In this document: piece after piece, positions 49,411 to 59,252 of the stretch
Numbering within the stretch: position 1 is the stretch's first letter
Layout: every line of letters starts with the position of its first letter
Assembly (NCBI RefSeq): GCF_000226095.1
Contig: NC_016472.1
Location: forward strand, 2,356,001 to 2,420,000
Source of the DNA: Thermothelomyces thermophilus ATCC 42464
Lineage: Eukaryota; Ascomycota; Sordariomycetes; Sordariales; Chaetomiaceae
DNA: 64,000 bases
Direction: 5' to 3'
Translations under genes and position numbers: made by a program
Notes under the pieces: generated by a model
Databases searched by the model: none
Seen by the model: the letters and a program-made list of their open reading frames with translations, nothing else
What the model was told of the DNA's origin: nothing

Positions 49411-51307
49411 GGGTATTCAGAACCTAGGAAGGTTGTTCGGCTAGGTAGGTATTAGGAGCTGCAACAGTGGAGTTCGCCCCCGTTGAGACGAGAATCTGGG
49501 GCCGTCTGGTGTTAAGCCCGTCGGGCAGGGTGTGCAGGTAACTTTATCTGGTATAGTTCCTACTGCCGTCAAATATAGAAACAATATTCGGTGTTCTTTG
49601 CGTCTTCTGGACCCCGCCTGGAACCCTTTACTCAACCGATATACCCATCCTACCCCCCTGGTAGAATTTCAGCATGGGAGGATCATGCATGACGGGAGTA
49701 TCATGTCGGTCCTCAAATTCGATCTCGCCTCGGGGGGAGATAAGACAATATGCTGCTCCTGCCTACGTGGCATGCCTCGTAGCTGTGGTCTAATTCGAAG
49801 CCTGTTGACATCTAACTCGTCTGTTGTGTGCAGATAATTAGGGGCAGAAGTCTCAAGGAACACCACTTGCTAGATTCGACCTTGTGTAAATATCGTCTTG
49901 CGCCATACAGCTCGCCCCTTTATCTCACCCTGGGGCGTGTCTCTACCTGATTTCGTCTGCTGCTTGCTGATGGCACTAGTGGCATGGCCGAGGGCGCCTG
50001 GAGATGGCCGGCAGGTTCGACAGTTGCGACATTCGGATCAGCCTAGTCAATGATATCGCCACGGCCGTCGCAGCCAGGAGCAGGCATCGGCTAATTACGC
50101 CGTTGAATGTGACCGGCCTGGTGGCGAACAAGATTTTTTTTATAACAAGTGGTGATTCCGGGGACCAAGTAATTAATATGACGAAGTGTGGGCCAGAGTG
50201 CCTTATAACCTACTATCCTAACCATGGTTCCCTAACGGGAGCCGGTTCTCCGTTTTGGGTTCCGACACGAAGAGACTGGGCAGGCATCGGCGCTAAGGGT
50301 TAAGTATGTGGTGTTTCAAATGGTGGGGTGTTTCAAATCCTGGGGGTCCGACTAGTGTACGGATTAATATTATTGAATTGAACATTCAATTGTTACCTAG
50401 CCGCGAGCGTGGTCTTCGTCACCACCAATACTTACCGAGTAAGCTTACACAGTAGGGTCTTGTTTGCCATTCCGGCTTGGTCCAATCCAATCATGCATGC
50501 TACGGATGGTGTGCTGCAACCGTATGGGTGGATACTCAACGAATTCAACCCTTCACGCGTGTAACGGGATTTAGCGTAAAGTAATATGATCCTTGTCAGA
50601 ATACCTACGGATTAATCCGTACTTAGGTGCAATTGCCAGACACGTGCAATTGCGGCGTCGCGCAGTTTCACAATCCTGGAAAACAACCACATGCCAACTG
50701 CGGCCTGCGGACCAGGCCGCAGTCCACTAATTAGATCCGTCTATGCTTCGTTCTTATGGCAGGAGAGAAAAAAAGATGAAAGATCCGATGCATGGCCGAT
50801 GTTCCAGTGGGAGCTGATTTGAAGGACAGGTCGAAAAAAAAAATCCGACGATAGGTGTCAGAATACCCGTACTTAAGGTGCAATTGCTGGCAGGCAATTG
50901 CGGCGTCGCTTTTGCAGTTTCACAATAGGAAAAGTCGGTTAATTACGTTGCCTAATTAGTCCACATAGTTATCCGCCGCTGTCCCAACTGCCTCGTGAAA
51001 CGCCTTACGGATATTATAGATTACACACCTACCAACACCCAAACGGGCCTCCAGGCCTGGTCGCTGCGCCCCCAAAAGTGCCACTGGGCCTTGGCCTTGG
51101 CTGAGCACCTTTACGAACTGGCCACAGCATTCTGACGTCCTTCAGTATTTATTTTTGAGCCCCGAACCAGCTAATTTCTCGAGCACAGCGCCCGCTTTCA
51201 ATCGTTACAATCAACGGTCACCCACTCCGCAAACTCAGAGCGACTTCATGTTTGAGGATCTTCATCAGAGGTAGCAACCAATAACGCTACGAGCTACGCC
51301 GGCAGAG
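49411..51307. other. Intergenic region with a direct repeat
   Basis: 1.9 kb with no supported gene. It holds an imperfect direct repeat (50595-50675 and 50857-50926). An open frame at 50004-50303 has no recognised similarity. Confidence 0.5.
50595..50926. repeat. Spaced direct repeat with CAATTG elements
   Basis: Units of about 81 and 70 bp at 50595-50675 and 50857-50926. Both read GTCAGAATAC, then CGTACTTA, then GTGCAATTGC, then GGCAATTGCGGCGTCGC (first copy TGCAATTGCGGCGTCGC), then GCAGTTTCACAAT. Start-to-start spacing is 262 bp. Each unit contains two CAATTG palindromes. Confidence 0.75.
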
Positions 51308-52270
51308 ATGTCGCAACCAAGTCTCTTGGAAAGGAGCGAGGCACTCCCAGTTTTCGAACAAGCAGCACCGAAACCACAAACATCAGATTCAGAAGCACCA
51401 GAAGCGCTTCCGCAGCTCTACGACCCCAGCCTCCCAACCGATCTCAGTCACCTCCGCCAGAAACAAGTGCCGGCGCTTGACCTCAGTCAACATCCCAACT
51501 TTTACCAAATCCCTCGACCCCCTTCCTCCCTATTTGAATCATTAATAATATCCAACGGCAACAACAATCATGCCAGCTCCAGCCACGGAGCCCCGGCCCC
51601 GGACCCATACAAGGTTCTCCTCGTGATCCCGACCGCGAACGAGTCCAAGACCGAGCTGCTGTGGTCCCGCCTCTCGTCCACCAAGCCGGCACACGTCCAG
51701 CTCAGCTACTGCCAGGTCAAGGCCGAGTCGGGGGTCGGCGAGCAGCCGTACGACGAGGCGGGCCCGCGCGGCGCCTTCAACCGCGCCGTGAACGCGGTCG
51801 CCGCGCTGCTGGGCGACGAGGAGCGCCGGGCGGCGCTGGTGGAGGACCGGGGAGTGGGCACGCTCATCGTGGGCGCGATCGAGAACTTCGTCCTCCGCCA
51901 CGGGATCCAGCCGGAGCCCGGCCGGAGCTGCGGCCCCGTCGACCACGGATTCGTCGTGCTCTGCCGCGTGTCGCTCCTCGACATGACGTGGGACTGGGTG
52001 GTGGGCGTCAGCCGGGGCGTGACGGTGCCCTGGGAATACTACTCGGCCGCCCAGAAGCAGGGCTTCGAGGATGAGGGTGAGGGCGAGGGCGAGGGCGAGA
52101 CGAAGACGTGCGGCAAGGTCACGGTTGGCAAGCTGCTCTTGGCAAACGCCGGAGTGGATGACGCCAACTGGTACCAGGCGTTGGCCGGCGTGTCGAGATA
52201 TGACTTGCTGGGGGAAGCTTTGAAATCGATGGATGTGCCTTGGCCCGCCGTTACCCCTTCTGGTGCCTAA
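51308..52270 (+). CDS. DUF84 / non-canonical purine NTPase-PRRC1-like protein
   Basis: Single exon, 320 aa. The N-terminal 100 residues are polar and low complexity. From about residue 100, YKVLLVIPTANESKTELLW starts an alpha/beta domain: a region with AFNRAVNAVAALLG, then VGTLIVGAIENFVLRHG, then VDHGFVVLCRV, then DWVVGVSRGVTVPWEYYSAA and a final KVTVGKLL. The order (helix, GAIEN-type acidic strand, aromatic strand, G-x-S-x-G-x-x-x-P) fits the DUF84 ITP/XTP-ase fold, known in fungi as PRRC1-like. If active it would clean deaminated purine nucleotides, but the fungal forms may be non-catalytic. A GEGEGEGE repeat lies near residue 258. Family assignment is moderate. Confidence 0.6.
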   Translation: MSQPSLLERSEALPVFEQAAPKPQTSDSEAPEALPQLYDPSLPTDLSHLRQKQVPALDLSQHPNFYQIPRPPSSLFESLIISNGNNNHASSSHGAPAPDPYKVLLVIPTANESKTELLWSRLSSTKPAHVQLSYCQVKAESGVGEQPYDEAGPRGAFNRAVNAVAALLGDEERRAALVEDRGVGTLIVGAIENFVLRHGIQPEPGRSCGPVDHGFVVLCRVSLLDMTWDWVVGVSRGVTVPWEYYSAAQKQGFEDEGEGEGEGETKTCGKVTVGKLLLANAGVDDANWYQALAGVSRYDLLGEALKSMDVPWPAVTPSGA

Positions 52271-52470
52271 GGGTGCGGTCGTCCCGCTGGTGGCGAACCC
52301 CGGGGGGAGGGCCTAGATGAGAGAGTGTGTTGCAGGTATGATACGTAATATGCGAGAATGGCATTTCACTGTTATGGCAATAGGAGAAAGATATGTGTTT
52401 TTCTTTTGTCATCGAACCGGTACCACCGTTCTCTCGGATGAACCATTTTACAGACAGGCAGATACAATTC
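52271..52470. other. Convergent 3' spacer
   Basis: 200 bp between the DUF84-like and CorA-like stops. Nothing of note. Confidence 0.5.
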
Positions 52471-53881
52471 TTACGCAGTTTCGACCTTGTCCGAGGCGCG
52501 CTGTGCTTGTACCCTTCGCTCCCTCAGGCTCTTCCATCGCGCAAGAGCCTGTTCGTACTGGGTCTGCGAAAATTTGGCGATGACGTCGCCGTAGACAAGC
52601 CAGACCTGCCAGAGCACCACGGTGACGATGGTGGCCGGTATGGTGGTGGCCCAGTAGATCCACAGCTTGTCCGACACCTCCCAGGTCTTGTTTTCCTCGC
52701 CAAAGCTGAAAAAGGTGGTGCTGAAGATCGCCTGTGGTCCGGTCAGAGAAAGCAAAGGTCTGGCAATAATGGGTCGTGAACCATACCGAGATGAAGGTGG
52801 CCGGGAGGAAGACCATAGTGAGCAGCGCAATGGACTTCATGACGCTGTTGTCCTGGCGCGCGATGTTGTTGAAAGCCTAATCGATTTCAGTCATGTTAAG
52901 ACATGTGCCGGCCTTTGCCGATGCGCTGGTAAAATCTCGGGTGCATCACGTACCAGGTTGATCTCGTTCTCCAGCCGCCTGTGGTTCGACTCAGATCGCA
53001 ATTTCAAACTCTTCACCAGCGAAATCTGAAACTGCGCGTAGCCATTGGCCTGCTCTATGTACGTTTCACCCAGATCTTCGAGTAGTTTGCCCTGGATCGC
53101 GGTTCGACACTCTTGCATCTCCGTGAGTGTCTCGATAGTGGCTTCAAGCACTTCAGACGTGTGGATAGCGTGGCGGGACATCTCGTGGATTGGGCCGAAG
53201 ATGGCGCCGGTCCTCATGCGATACTAGCAGAATTGCCTGACGTCAGCAGCTCGCTATTAATTCCAGGGGGATGTCGACTAGGTGCTCTACCTTCTCGAGA
53301 AGCCGGACCGGGTCTCGCACCCGCCACACGGCGATGTCCGCGTAGACAATGAGCTGGTCCACAAGGTTCGTATGCATCGCATAAGGGTCTCGGAAGTCGA
53401 GCGGCTCAGTTCGTTTCCGAAGAAGCTTCAGCAACTCGTCCGGAAAGTCGGGCGGACAGTCGACACACAGAATTCGAGACGAGTTTGGGTGATCCCAGCG
53501 GGTGAAGAAGGACATTTCAAACCATTTGTAGCCCTTGCTGCTGGTCACATATTCTTGATCGTTGTCGTGGGCATCTTCCTCCACCTTCTTAACCATCTTT
53601 ACCAGACATCGGAACCAAGTCGCTGCACCTGTCAGCTCCTGCCCGTGTCCTGCATGACAGGGAGTTGGGATCGCACTGTAGCTGGTAATATAGTTCGTAG
53701 AAGTGTGCTCTTGAGTGTAGGTTGCCTTGTTTCCAAAGTAGCCGTTCACCTCAAAGCATGTTCTGTTCGCCACGAATTCGGGTACGCCAAAATGAGCGAG
53801 GAGCTTTTGACGACGGCCGTCTGCGGGTGGGTAGTCGCGTACATCCAGAAAGCTGTCGCGGCCGGCCAATGTGGTTAGCAT
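52471..53881 (-). CDS. CorA-like divalent-cation transporter
   Basis: Exons 53881..53291, 53223..52954, 52876..52787 and 52731..52471 on the minus strand give 403 aa, and every junction keeps frame. A large soluble N-terminal part with helices ends in a long heptad-like segment (LGETYIEQANGYAQFQISLV to ENEINLAFNNIARQDNSVMK). Two membrane segments follow: SIALLTMVFLPATFISAIFS and LWIYWATTIPATIVTVVLWQ. This is the CorA/Mrs2 layout, but the usual GMN signature after helix 1 is replaced by sequence around FSTTFFSFGEE. The same replacement is common in the large group of fungal CorA-like proteins, whose ion selectivity is unproven. Start is the first ATG in the open frame; an upstream small exon cannot be excluded. 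Confidence 0.82.
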
Positions 53882-54866
53882 TGAGCTCACGCAGAGAGCC
53901 CATTCGTGATGATGCAGTGAACCTTACATGTAACACTGCTTCGGCAACGCGGCGGGCTAGTTAAGGCCTGGTTAGCATAATTAGTGCATTTACAGTCTGG
54001 CTCTGTATTTCAAACCTCTACTGCTTCCAGGGAGAAGGGCTTCTTGCTCAGTTGCCACTTGCTGCTCCCAGCGCCTACTCCGTATGCCCCGTTAGCCTGC
54101 TGCCCCATCTCTAATGAAGTTGTAATTACAGACTCAATGAGTCGCGGGTATGGCACGCACAGGGCTCGAGGATAGTCATTTCCGGGCTTGATGCCATGTT
54201 GGGTCTCAGATAAGCCCCGGAGGCCACCAAAAAAGCAAAGTCCGGCTAAATGGGCAGGAGAATACGGAGAGGGATTTGATTATTAACACGCTTCGAGCAA
54301 TTGCTGATGTTTGGAGGTAGGAGGCTGGGAGCGCAGAAGAGTCTGGGACAGCGGTGTATTTCTCTAGTGTAAATAAAGCCTTGCTCTGCTGATCTGCCCA
54401 TTAACTATTATTTAGGCGCCGAAGGCGCCGTTTCGACCTTCACAACGCAACGCCTTGTGCATTCTGCTCGCCGCAGCAACCTGCAGGGTCGTTGGGGGCC
54501 GGCAGCTTTCTGGCTTGATTGGCCCAAAAGCGAACCCCCCTGATGCGTGGCCTCAATTAGATTTCAAGCGAGCTGCAGCTGACAAAGGTGTTTGGCTGTG
54601 CTCCCACCTGGCCCGAGCTGAAAGCTGAACCGAGGGGAAAAGCATGGGCGCAAGTGGGGCCTGTGGAAGGGAAAGGCGGGCATGGTGGGTCCGGGCATCT
54701 CCCGGTCGCGGCACGGGTCATCTTTCAGCCGTGCGCCCACACACGCAGGTAGCTCTGGTCGAAATTTGCAAAATCGCGAAAACCCACGAAGAGAGGGGAC
54801 CGATCGACCGACGACACCACCACGACCACCACCCTCACCACATCACGACCGGATCCAGCCGTCAAA
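53882..54866. other. Intergenic region, divergent promoters
   Basis: About 1 kb between CorA-like and eL42 starts. A GAAGGCGCCGAAGGCGCC-like short repeat sits near 54417-54432. The stretch 54750-54866 is the probable 5' UTR of the ribosomal protein gene. No other gene is seen. Confidence 0.5.
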
Positions 54867-55742
54867 ATGGTGAACATTCCCAAGACCCGGAAGACCTTCT
54901 GCAAGGGCAGCCAGTGCAACAAGCACACCCTGCACAAGGTCACCCAGTACAAGGCCGGAAAGGCCTCGGCGTTCGCGCAGGGTAAACGCCGTTACGACCG
55001 CAAGCAGTCCGGTTACGGTGGTCAGACCAAGCCCGTCTTCCACAAGAAAGCCAAGACCACCAAGAAGGTCGTCCTCCGGCTGGTAAGATGGCGCCCGATG
55101 CGACAAGAAGGATGCGGGGCTCGGAGTTGCTAAGCTGGGTTCAACAGGAGTGCTCTCAATGCAAGACCAAGAAGCAGCTTCCGCTCAAGCGCTGCAAGCA
55201 CTTCGAGCTTGGGTAAGTTTTGCCCCCGCTGTCCATCGTGTGTTTGTCTGCTTTGAGAGGGACCGCCGAACGACCCGAGACTGCAACCCCCGACTTCCGA
55301 CGACCGCCTACCCGTGGCGCATCCGACTGCAGCCGAGCGACGACCCATCGTGCACGAGGGCACCGGAGGGGAAAACAGGATACGGTGGGGATTTCTTGTG
55401 GTTAGCAGATGCCGGGAAGCGTACGTGGACGTGGGGAGCAGACATTTCTAGGGCTCCGGAGCACAGCATGACTTTCCGCGCTTTATTTACATGCTGCCTT
55501 GCTCCGCCTGGCAGCTCCTGGATGAGCCATCCCGTCATCGGTACTGCTTGTCTGGAGCGGAGAAGACGATTCGAGCATCCGAAGAGCTCCCTACTCGCCG
55601 GTTCTGCGTCCGTCACCTTCATCGCATCGACTCGGTCACGGCGGTCCCTCTTCAACCACGTCATGCAGCGTTTAGGCGGGAGGATTCTGACACCGGAAAC
55701 AGTGGTGACAAGAAGACCAAGGGTGCCGCCCTCGTGTTCTAA
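54867..55742 (+). CDS. RPL42: 60S ribosomal protein eL42
   Basis: Exons 54867..55082, 55148..55212 and 55703..55742 give exactly 106 aa, the universal eL42 length. It begins [20 protein letters not shown], with the zinc-ribbon cysteines Cys12/Cys17 and, in exon 2, [20 protein letters not shown]. The last exon supplies [12 protein letters not shown]. Residue 56 is Pro ([11 protein letters not shown]); in yeasts a change here to Gln confers cycloheximide resistance, so this organism is predicted sensitive at this site. The second intron (55213-55702) is 490 nt, far longer than others in the window, as is common in ribosomal-protein genes that host regulatory sequence or snoRNAs; I could not identify an RNA in it. 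Confidence 0.97.
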
Positions 55743-56564
55743 GCGCCTTGCGGTCGGGGTAGTCGGTGCTGACGAGATGAGAACGTGGCTTCGGTTTTTC
55801 GGAAGCTGGCCTTGCATGGCCCTGCCCGCCATGCAGTGGGAATCCAGAGAGCGATTTTGATCTTGACATGGGGGAATCGGGCATAGAGGAACATGTACAT
55901 GGGCATGGGTGGTTCGGACGCGGGACAACAAGCACAATACCATCCTTGGGGCGTTTCGTCTGCGCTTTTATTCACGACTATTGCTTCTGGTTCTCCGCGC
56001 GTCCGGTATTTGGTACCCATCAAGCCCTCGTGTCTTGGCTAGCATCTGGTGGTTGGGGAAGACGGCGCATGTAGCTGTCGAATGCCGAATGCCAAGTCAT
56101 CCGTCCATCATTGCAGCACAAAAGGAAACTCGCGAGAGAGAGAGAGGCCCGGGGTTCCAGATGAGGCCTTTATAAGTGATACAAGGTGTCTTTGACATGT
56201 CCGGCATTCCGGCTACACGGGGGTCTTGCCCACCAAATTGACAAGGTCTTTGCAGAATTCGTCATCAACCACACTGTCTGCTCATGGCGACGTCTTCCAG
56301 CTTTGACTTGGGCACCTCCAGACGTTTGGTGCCCCTCCCCCCGCGAAGCGTGGCCGGCGATGATGATCGTCATCGCTGAAGGCTGCAACCACAAAAACGT
56401 CTTGGTCATTGACTGGATTGTGGTCGAATTCTGTGCTAAACACCACGGCTGGCTCAACTTCCATCGCCAATCCAACAGAGAATTCAAAACGGGAATCCGA
56501 AACGATGTGTTTCCTGTGGTGGCAAGATGCCAGCCCTGTTGCGGCCATATCCGCTGTTACAGTA
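55743..56564. other. Intergenic region up to a transposon
   Basis: Includes the eL42 3' end. No gene is seen. Open frames on both strands at 56186-56560 lack family resemblance and abut the transposon. Confidence 0.45.
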
Positions 56565-56681
56565 CTCGTGGCCCCCCCCACCCGCCCCGCTTTTCTTCGG
56601 CCCAGCCAACGAACCGCCAGGCAGGTTGGTGGTCACCATCCTAACGCCCACACCAGCCAAACGCCCACTTTTTTGACATCT
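56565..56681 (+). repeat. Left terminal inverted repeat of the transposon
   Basis: 117 bp starting CTCGTGGCCCCCCCCACCC and ending TTTTTTGACATCT. Identical, inverted, to 58412-58528. Confidence 0.9.
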
Positions 56682-58411
56682 ACAACAAAACCACCACTTT
56701 TGAAGCCTACATTCGAATCCTACGATATATTAAAGATGGAAGGTCGTATCAAGGATGCTCTCGACTATATTTCCGCAAACCCGGGTGCTAAAGTGGCTAC
56801 GGTTACCTGGGAATTCAGTGTCCCTTAGGATCGCCTATGTCGTCGTCTTGCCGGAATTGGGCCTAAAACTAGCCGCCTACCTACTAATACTAGACTGTTA
56901 GCTTCTAAAGAGGTTGTATTATGCTAGTATATTGATCGGCTTGACAATATCAACCTTGCTATTTGGCTAGCCTTCGTTACTAACGCTACAAATTATATCT
57001 TACGTTGCCAGGCTAGCCGGGCCAAGTAGGACTAGCTACTAGTTATTAGGCAGAACTAGACCTCCCAGTTTATCAAGCGCTATAGATACTTTAAGCAGTA
57101 GCAAAGGAAGCTTAATGCTAATCGCTAAAAGGCTAAATAGCCTATAGTTATTGCTAAATACTTTGATAAGCTATTAGATATCCTTAGTAATAAGGGGGTC
57201 GACCCTAAAGATATCTAGAATATAGATAAGACTAGATTTCGTATTAGAATAGGGAAGGACTAACTAATTATTACTAAACGTAAGTAGGTACATTACTTTG
57301 GTATTATAGAGAACTAGGAGTTAGCTATAGCTATCAAAGCTATATCTATAGGTAGGAGGATAATACCTACTTTTATTATCTTAGCTGGCTAAGTCTATAT
57401 ATTATAATGGTATAAGTAACCCAAATTAGACCCCGAGATGGCGATCATTATATTAATAAGCGGTTACTCGAATGATAAGATTAGCCTTAAGTAGCTATAG
57501 CACTTTAAAGAACACTCTTGACAAGGGATAGTTAGGAAATACCGGCTCTTGATCTTTGATAGCTATAGCTTACATTTCATTTAGGAGTTCATTAAATACT
57601 ATAAAGATTATAACATTATTCTATTTAGCCTATTACTATATCTTATATATTTGATCTAGCCGCTTAACGTTATTATTTTCTAGCTATTAAAGTACTACTA
57701 TATAAAGGAGCTTAATATCTTGATCTATAACGGCCTAATTAATATTATAAAGATCGAGTTCCTTCTTATTATCTAGCAAGCCTATAAGCAAGCCTTTAAG
57801 AAAGCTACTATCCGAGCCGTATTCAAGAAAACAGGGATCTAGCTATTCTAGCTATCTATTGTCTTATAGGTTATTTAAGAACGTCAAGCAGTTTAGACGC
57901 CCTTGCTACTAGCTAATATAGTTCTTAATAGCTCTCCTTTTACTACCCCTATTACGCTCTAACAGATATATAAGGTAGCCGATAAGCTAGCTACTATTAT
58001 AAAAGACATCGACCACCTTTAACAATTTATTAAAGGTTCATTTACTATGGTTACTAAGCTTATCTAAGTCAAATGTAACCTCTAAAGGACAAAGATAGCC
58101 GAGGACATCGCCAACCGCCGAAGACTTCAAAAGAACCGGCTACTATAGTTAGGAGGGGTCCTGACAGTAGCTTAGGCACGTCGAATGGTCAAGGTCAGGA
58201 AGGATGACGAGCTTATAAAGGCTAGGTGGCTAGTTTAAGCTACTAAACAGAGGGCTTATAACAAGATCAAACGTGTATATATAGATACAGCCAAGGAAGC
58301 CAGAAAATGGAGGTTAACTAGCAGGCTAGACCCTGTAGAGGTTGTAGAAAAAGTAGGCAAGATACGGCTATTAAAGAGGGTGTAAGTAGTTAACGACGAC
58401 AATGTCGTCAA

Positions 58412-58528
58412 AGATGTCAAAAAAGTGGGCGTTTGGCTGGTGTGGGCGTTAGGATGGTGACCACCAACCTGCCTGGCGGTTCGTTGGCTGGGCCGAAGAA
58501 AAGCGGGGCGGGTGGGGGGGGCCACGAG
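58412..58528 (-). repeat. Right terminal inverted repeat of the transposon
   Basis: 117 bp, the exact reverse complement of 56565-56681, followed by the TA target site. Confidence 0.9.
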
Positions 58529-58601
58529 TATTTGACTGCCAGTGGGTCAGATCTGGCTGACCCACCAACAGGGATGACAAGCCAGGGTGTTGACATGTAT
58601 T

Positions 58602-58780
58602 TAGACAGCATCTCCAAGTGCCTCTGGCACTTGGAACAATCAACGCTTTCATCACCTACTTCTGCAGACCGTAACAGTTGGTCCAGGAGTGCCGCCCACG
58701 GCGCGAATACCGCTGTGGTGTCGTACCTATTTGCAGCCTTTCCGAGCTGTACTGATTTGCAGCCACCGAGCTGTAGCATC
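58602..58780 (+). repeat. Dispersed hairpin repeat, copy R2
   Basis: Matches R1 over ACA-CATCTCCAAGTGCC, the hairpin AAGTGCC-TCT-GGCACTT, the block CAGGAGTGCCGCCCACGGCG and TACCGCTGTGGTGTCGTA. Starts 73 bp beyond the transposon. Confidence 0.65.
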
Positions 58781-59102
58781 CTGTCAGAAGCGAGGGAGCT
58801 TCTGAGGCACTAGCCACGAGCACTGCAAGCCACTCTGCAGGCTCATGGACGCACAGATCATCTTTCCTTTGTCTATTTATATCGCTCTTTCTCTCCTTTG
58901 TAGATAGTTCAACAAGGCACTCTTTCTGTTCCTTCCTTGCCACTGCTCTCGACGCCTCCTACACGCTTATTCGAGCTCGTAACTGCGTTCGGCACATCCG
59001 CCGCCCAAGAGTGTTCCAGCCCAAATAAAAAAAAAAAAAGGTATCGGGCAATCGCAAGGCGAAACGTGGAGACTGAATCGAGTCCTAGATGGTTAATTAA
59101 TT

Positions 59103-59252
59103 ACTGCTACAGCACGGCAGGGTGTGCTGCAATCGGGGCAACCACAGCAGGGTGAGCGCTGTGGCAGGCACTGCTAGAACACTTGTAATTATGAGCCTCA
59201 GAAGTGGTGATGACGATGGTTGATTATTGTCAAGTGCCGGAGGCACTGATGG
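59103..59252 (-). repeat. Dispersed hairpin repeat, copy R3
   Basis: Reverse-orientation copy. Its minus strand has AGTGCC-TCC-GGCACTTGAC, AATCAACCAT, CACCACTTCTGAGGCTCATA (also in R1) and a GATTGCAG...GCTGTAGCAG end. More diverged than R1 is from R2. Confidence 0.6.

Larger units (their letters stand above)
56565..58528 (+). mobile_element. Fot1/pogo-type (Tc1/mariner) DNA transposon, inactive
   Basis: 1964-bp element flanked by TA on both sides (56563-56564 and 58529-58530), the target duplication of this superfamily. Perfect 117-bp inverted repeats lie at 56565-56681 and 58412-58528. The transposase frame begins near 56736 with MEGRIKDALDYISANPGAK, a psq/CENP-B-like DNA-binding start. Traces of the DDE domain appear as NID-x-T-RF-x-I-x-IG near 57215, LIFDSYSLHF near 57550 (first DG/DSH-type Asp site) and AYKQAF...VFKKTGI near 57780-57840. 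The interior is very AT-rich with many TAG and TAA codons in frame, so no active transposase can be made. This fits repeat-induced point mutation. Confidence 0.88.

Noticed and set aside
58256-58525. Open frame MAPPTRPAFLRPSQRTA and onward
   Set aside because: It is the translation of the transposon's terminal repeat; the same peptide appears at the other end.
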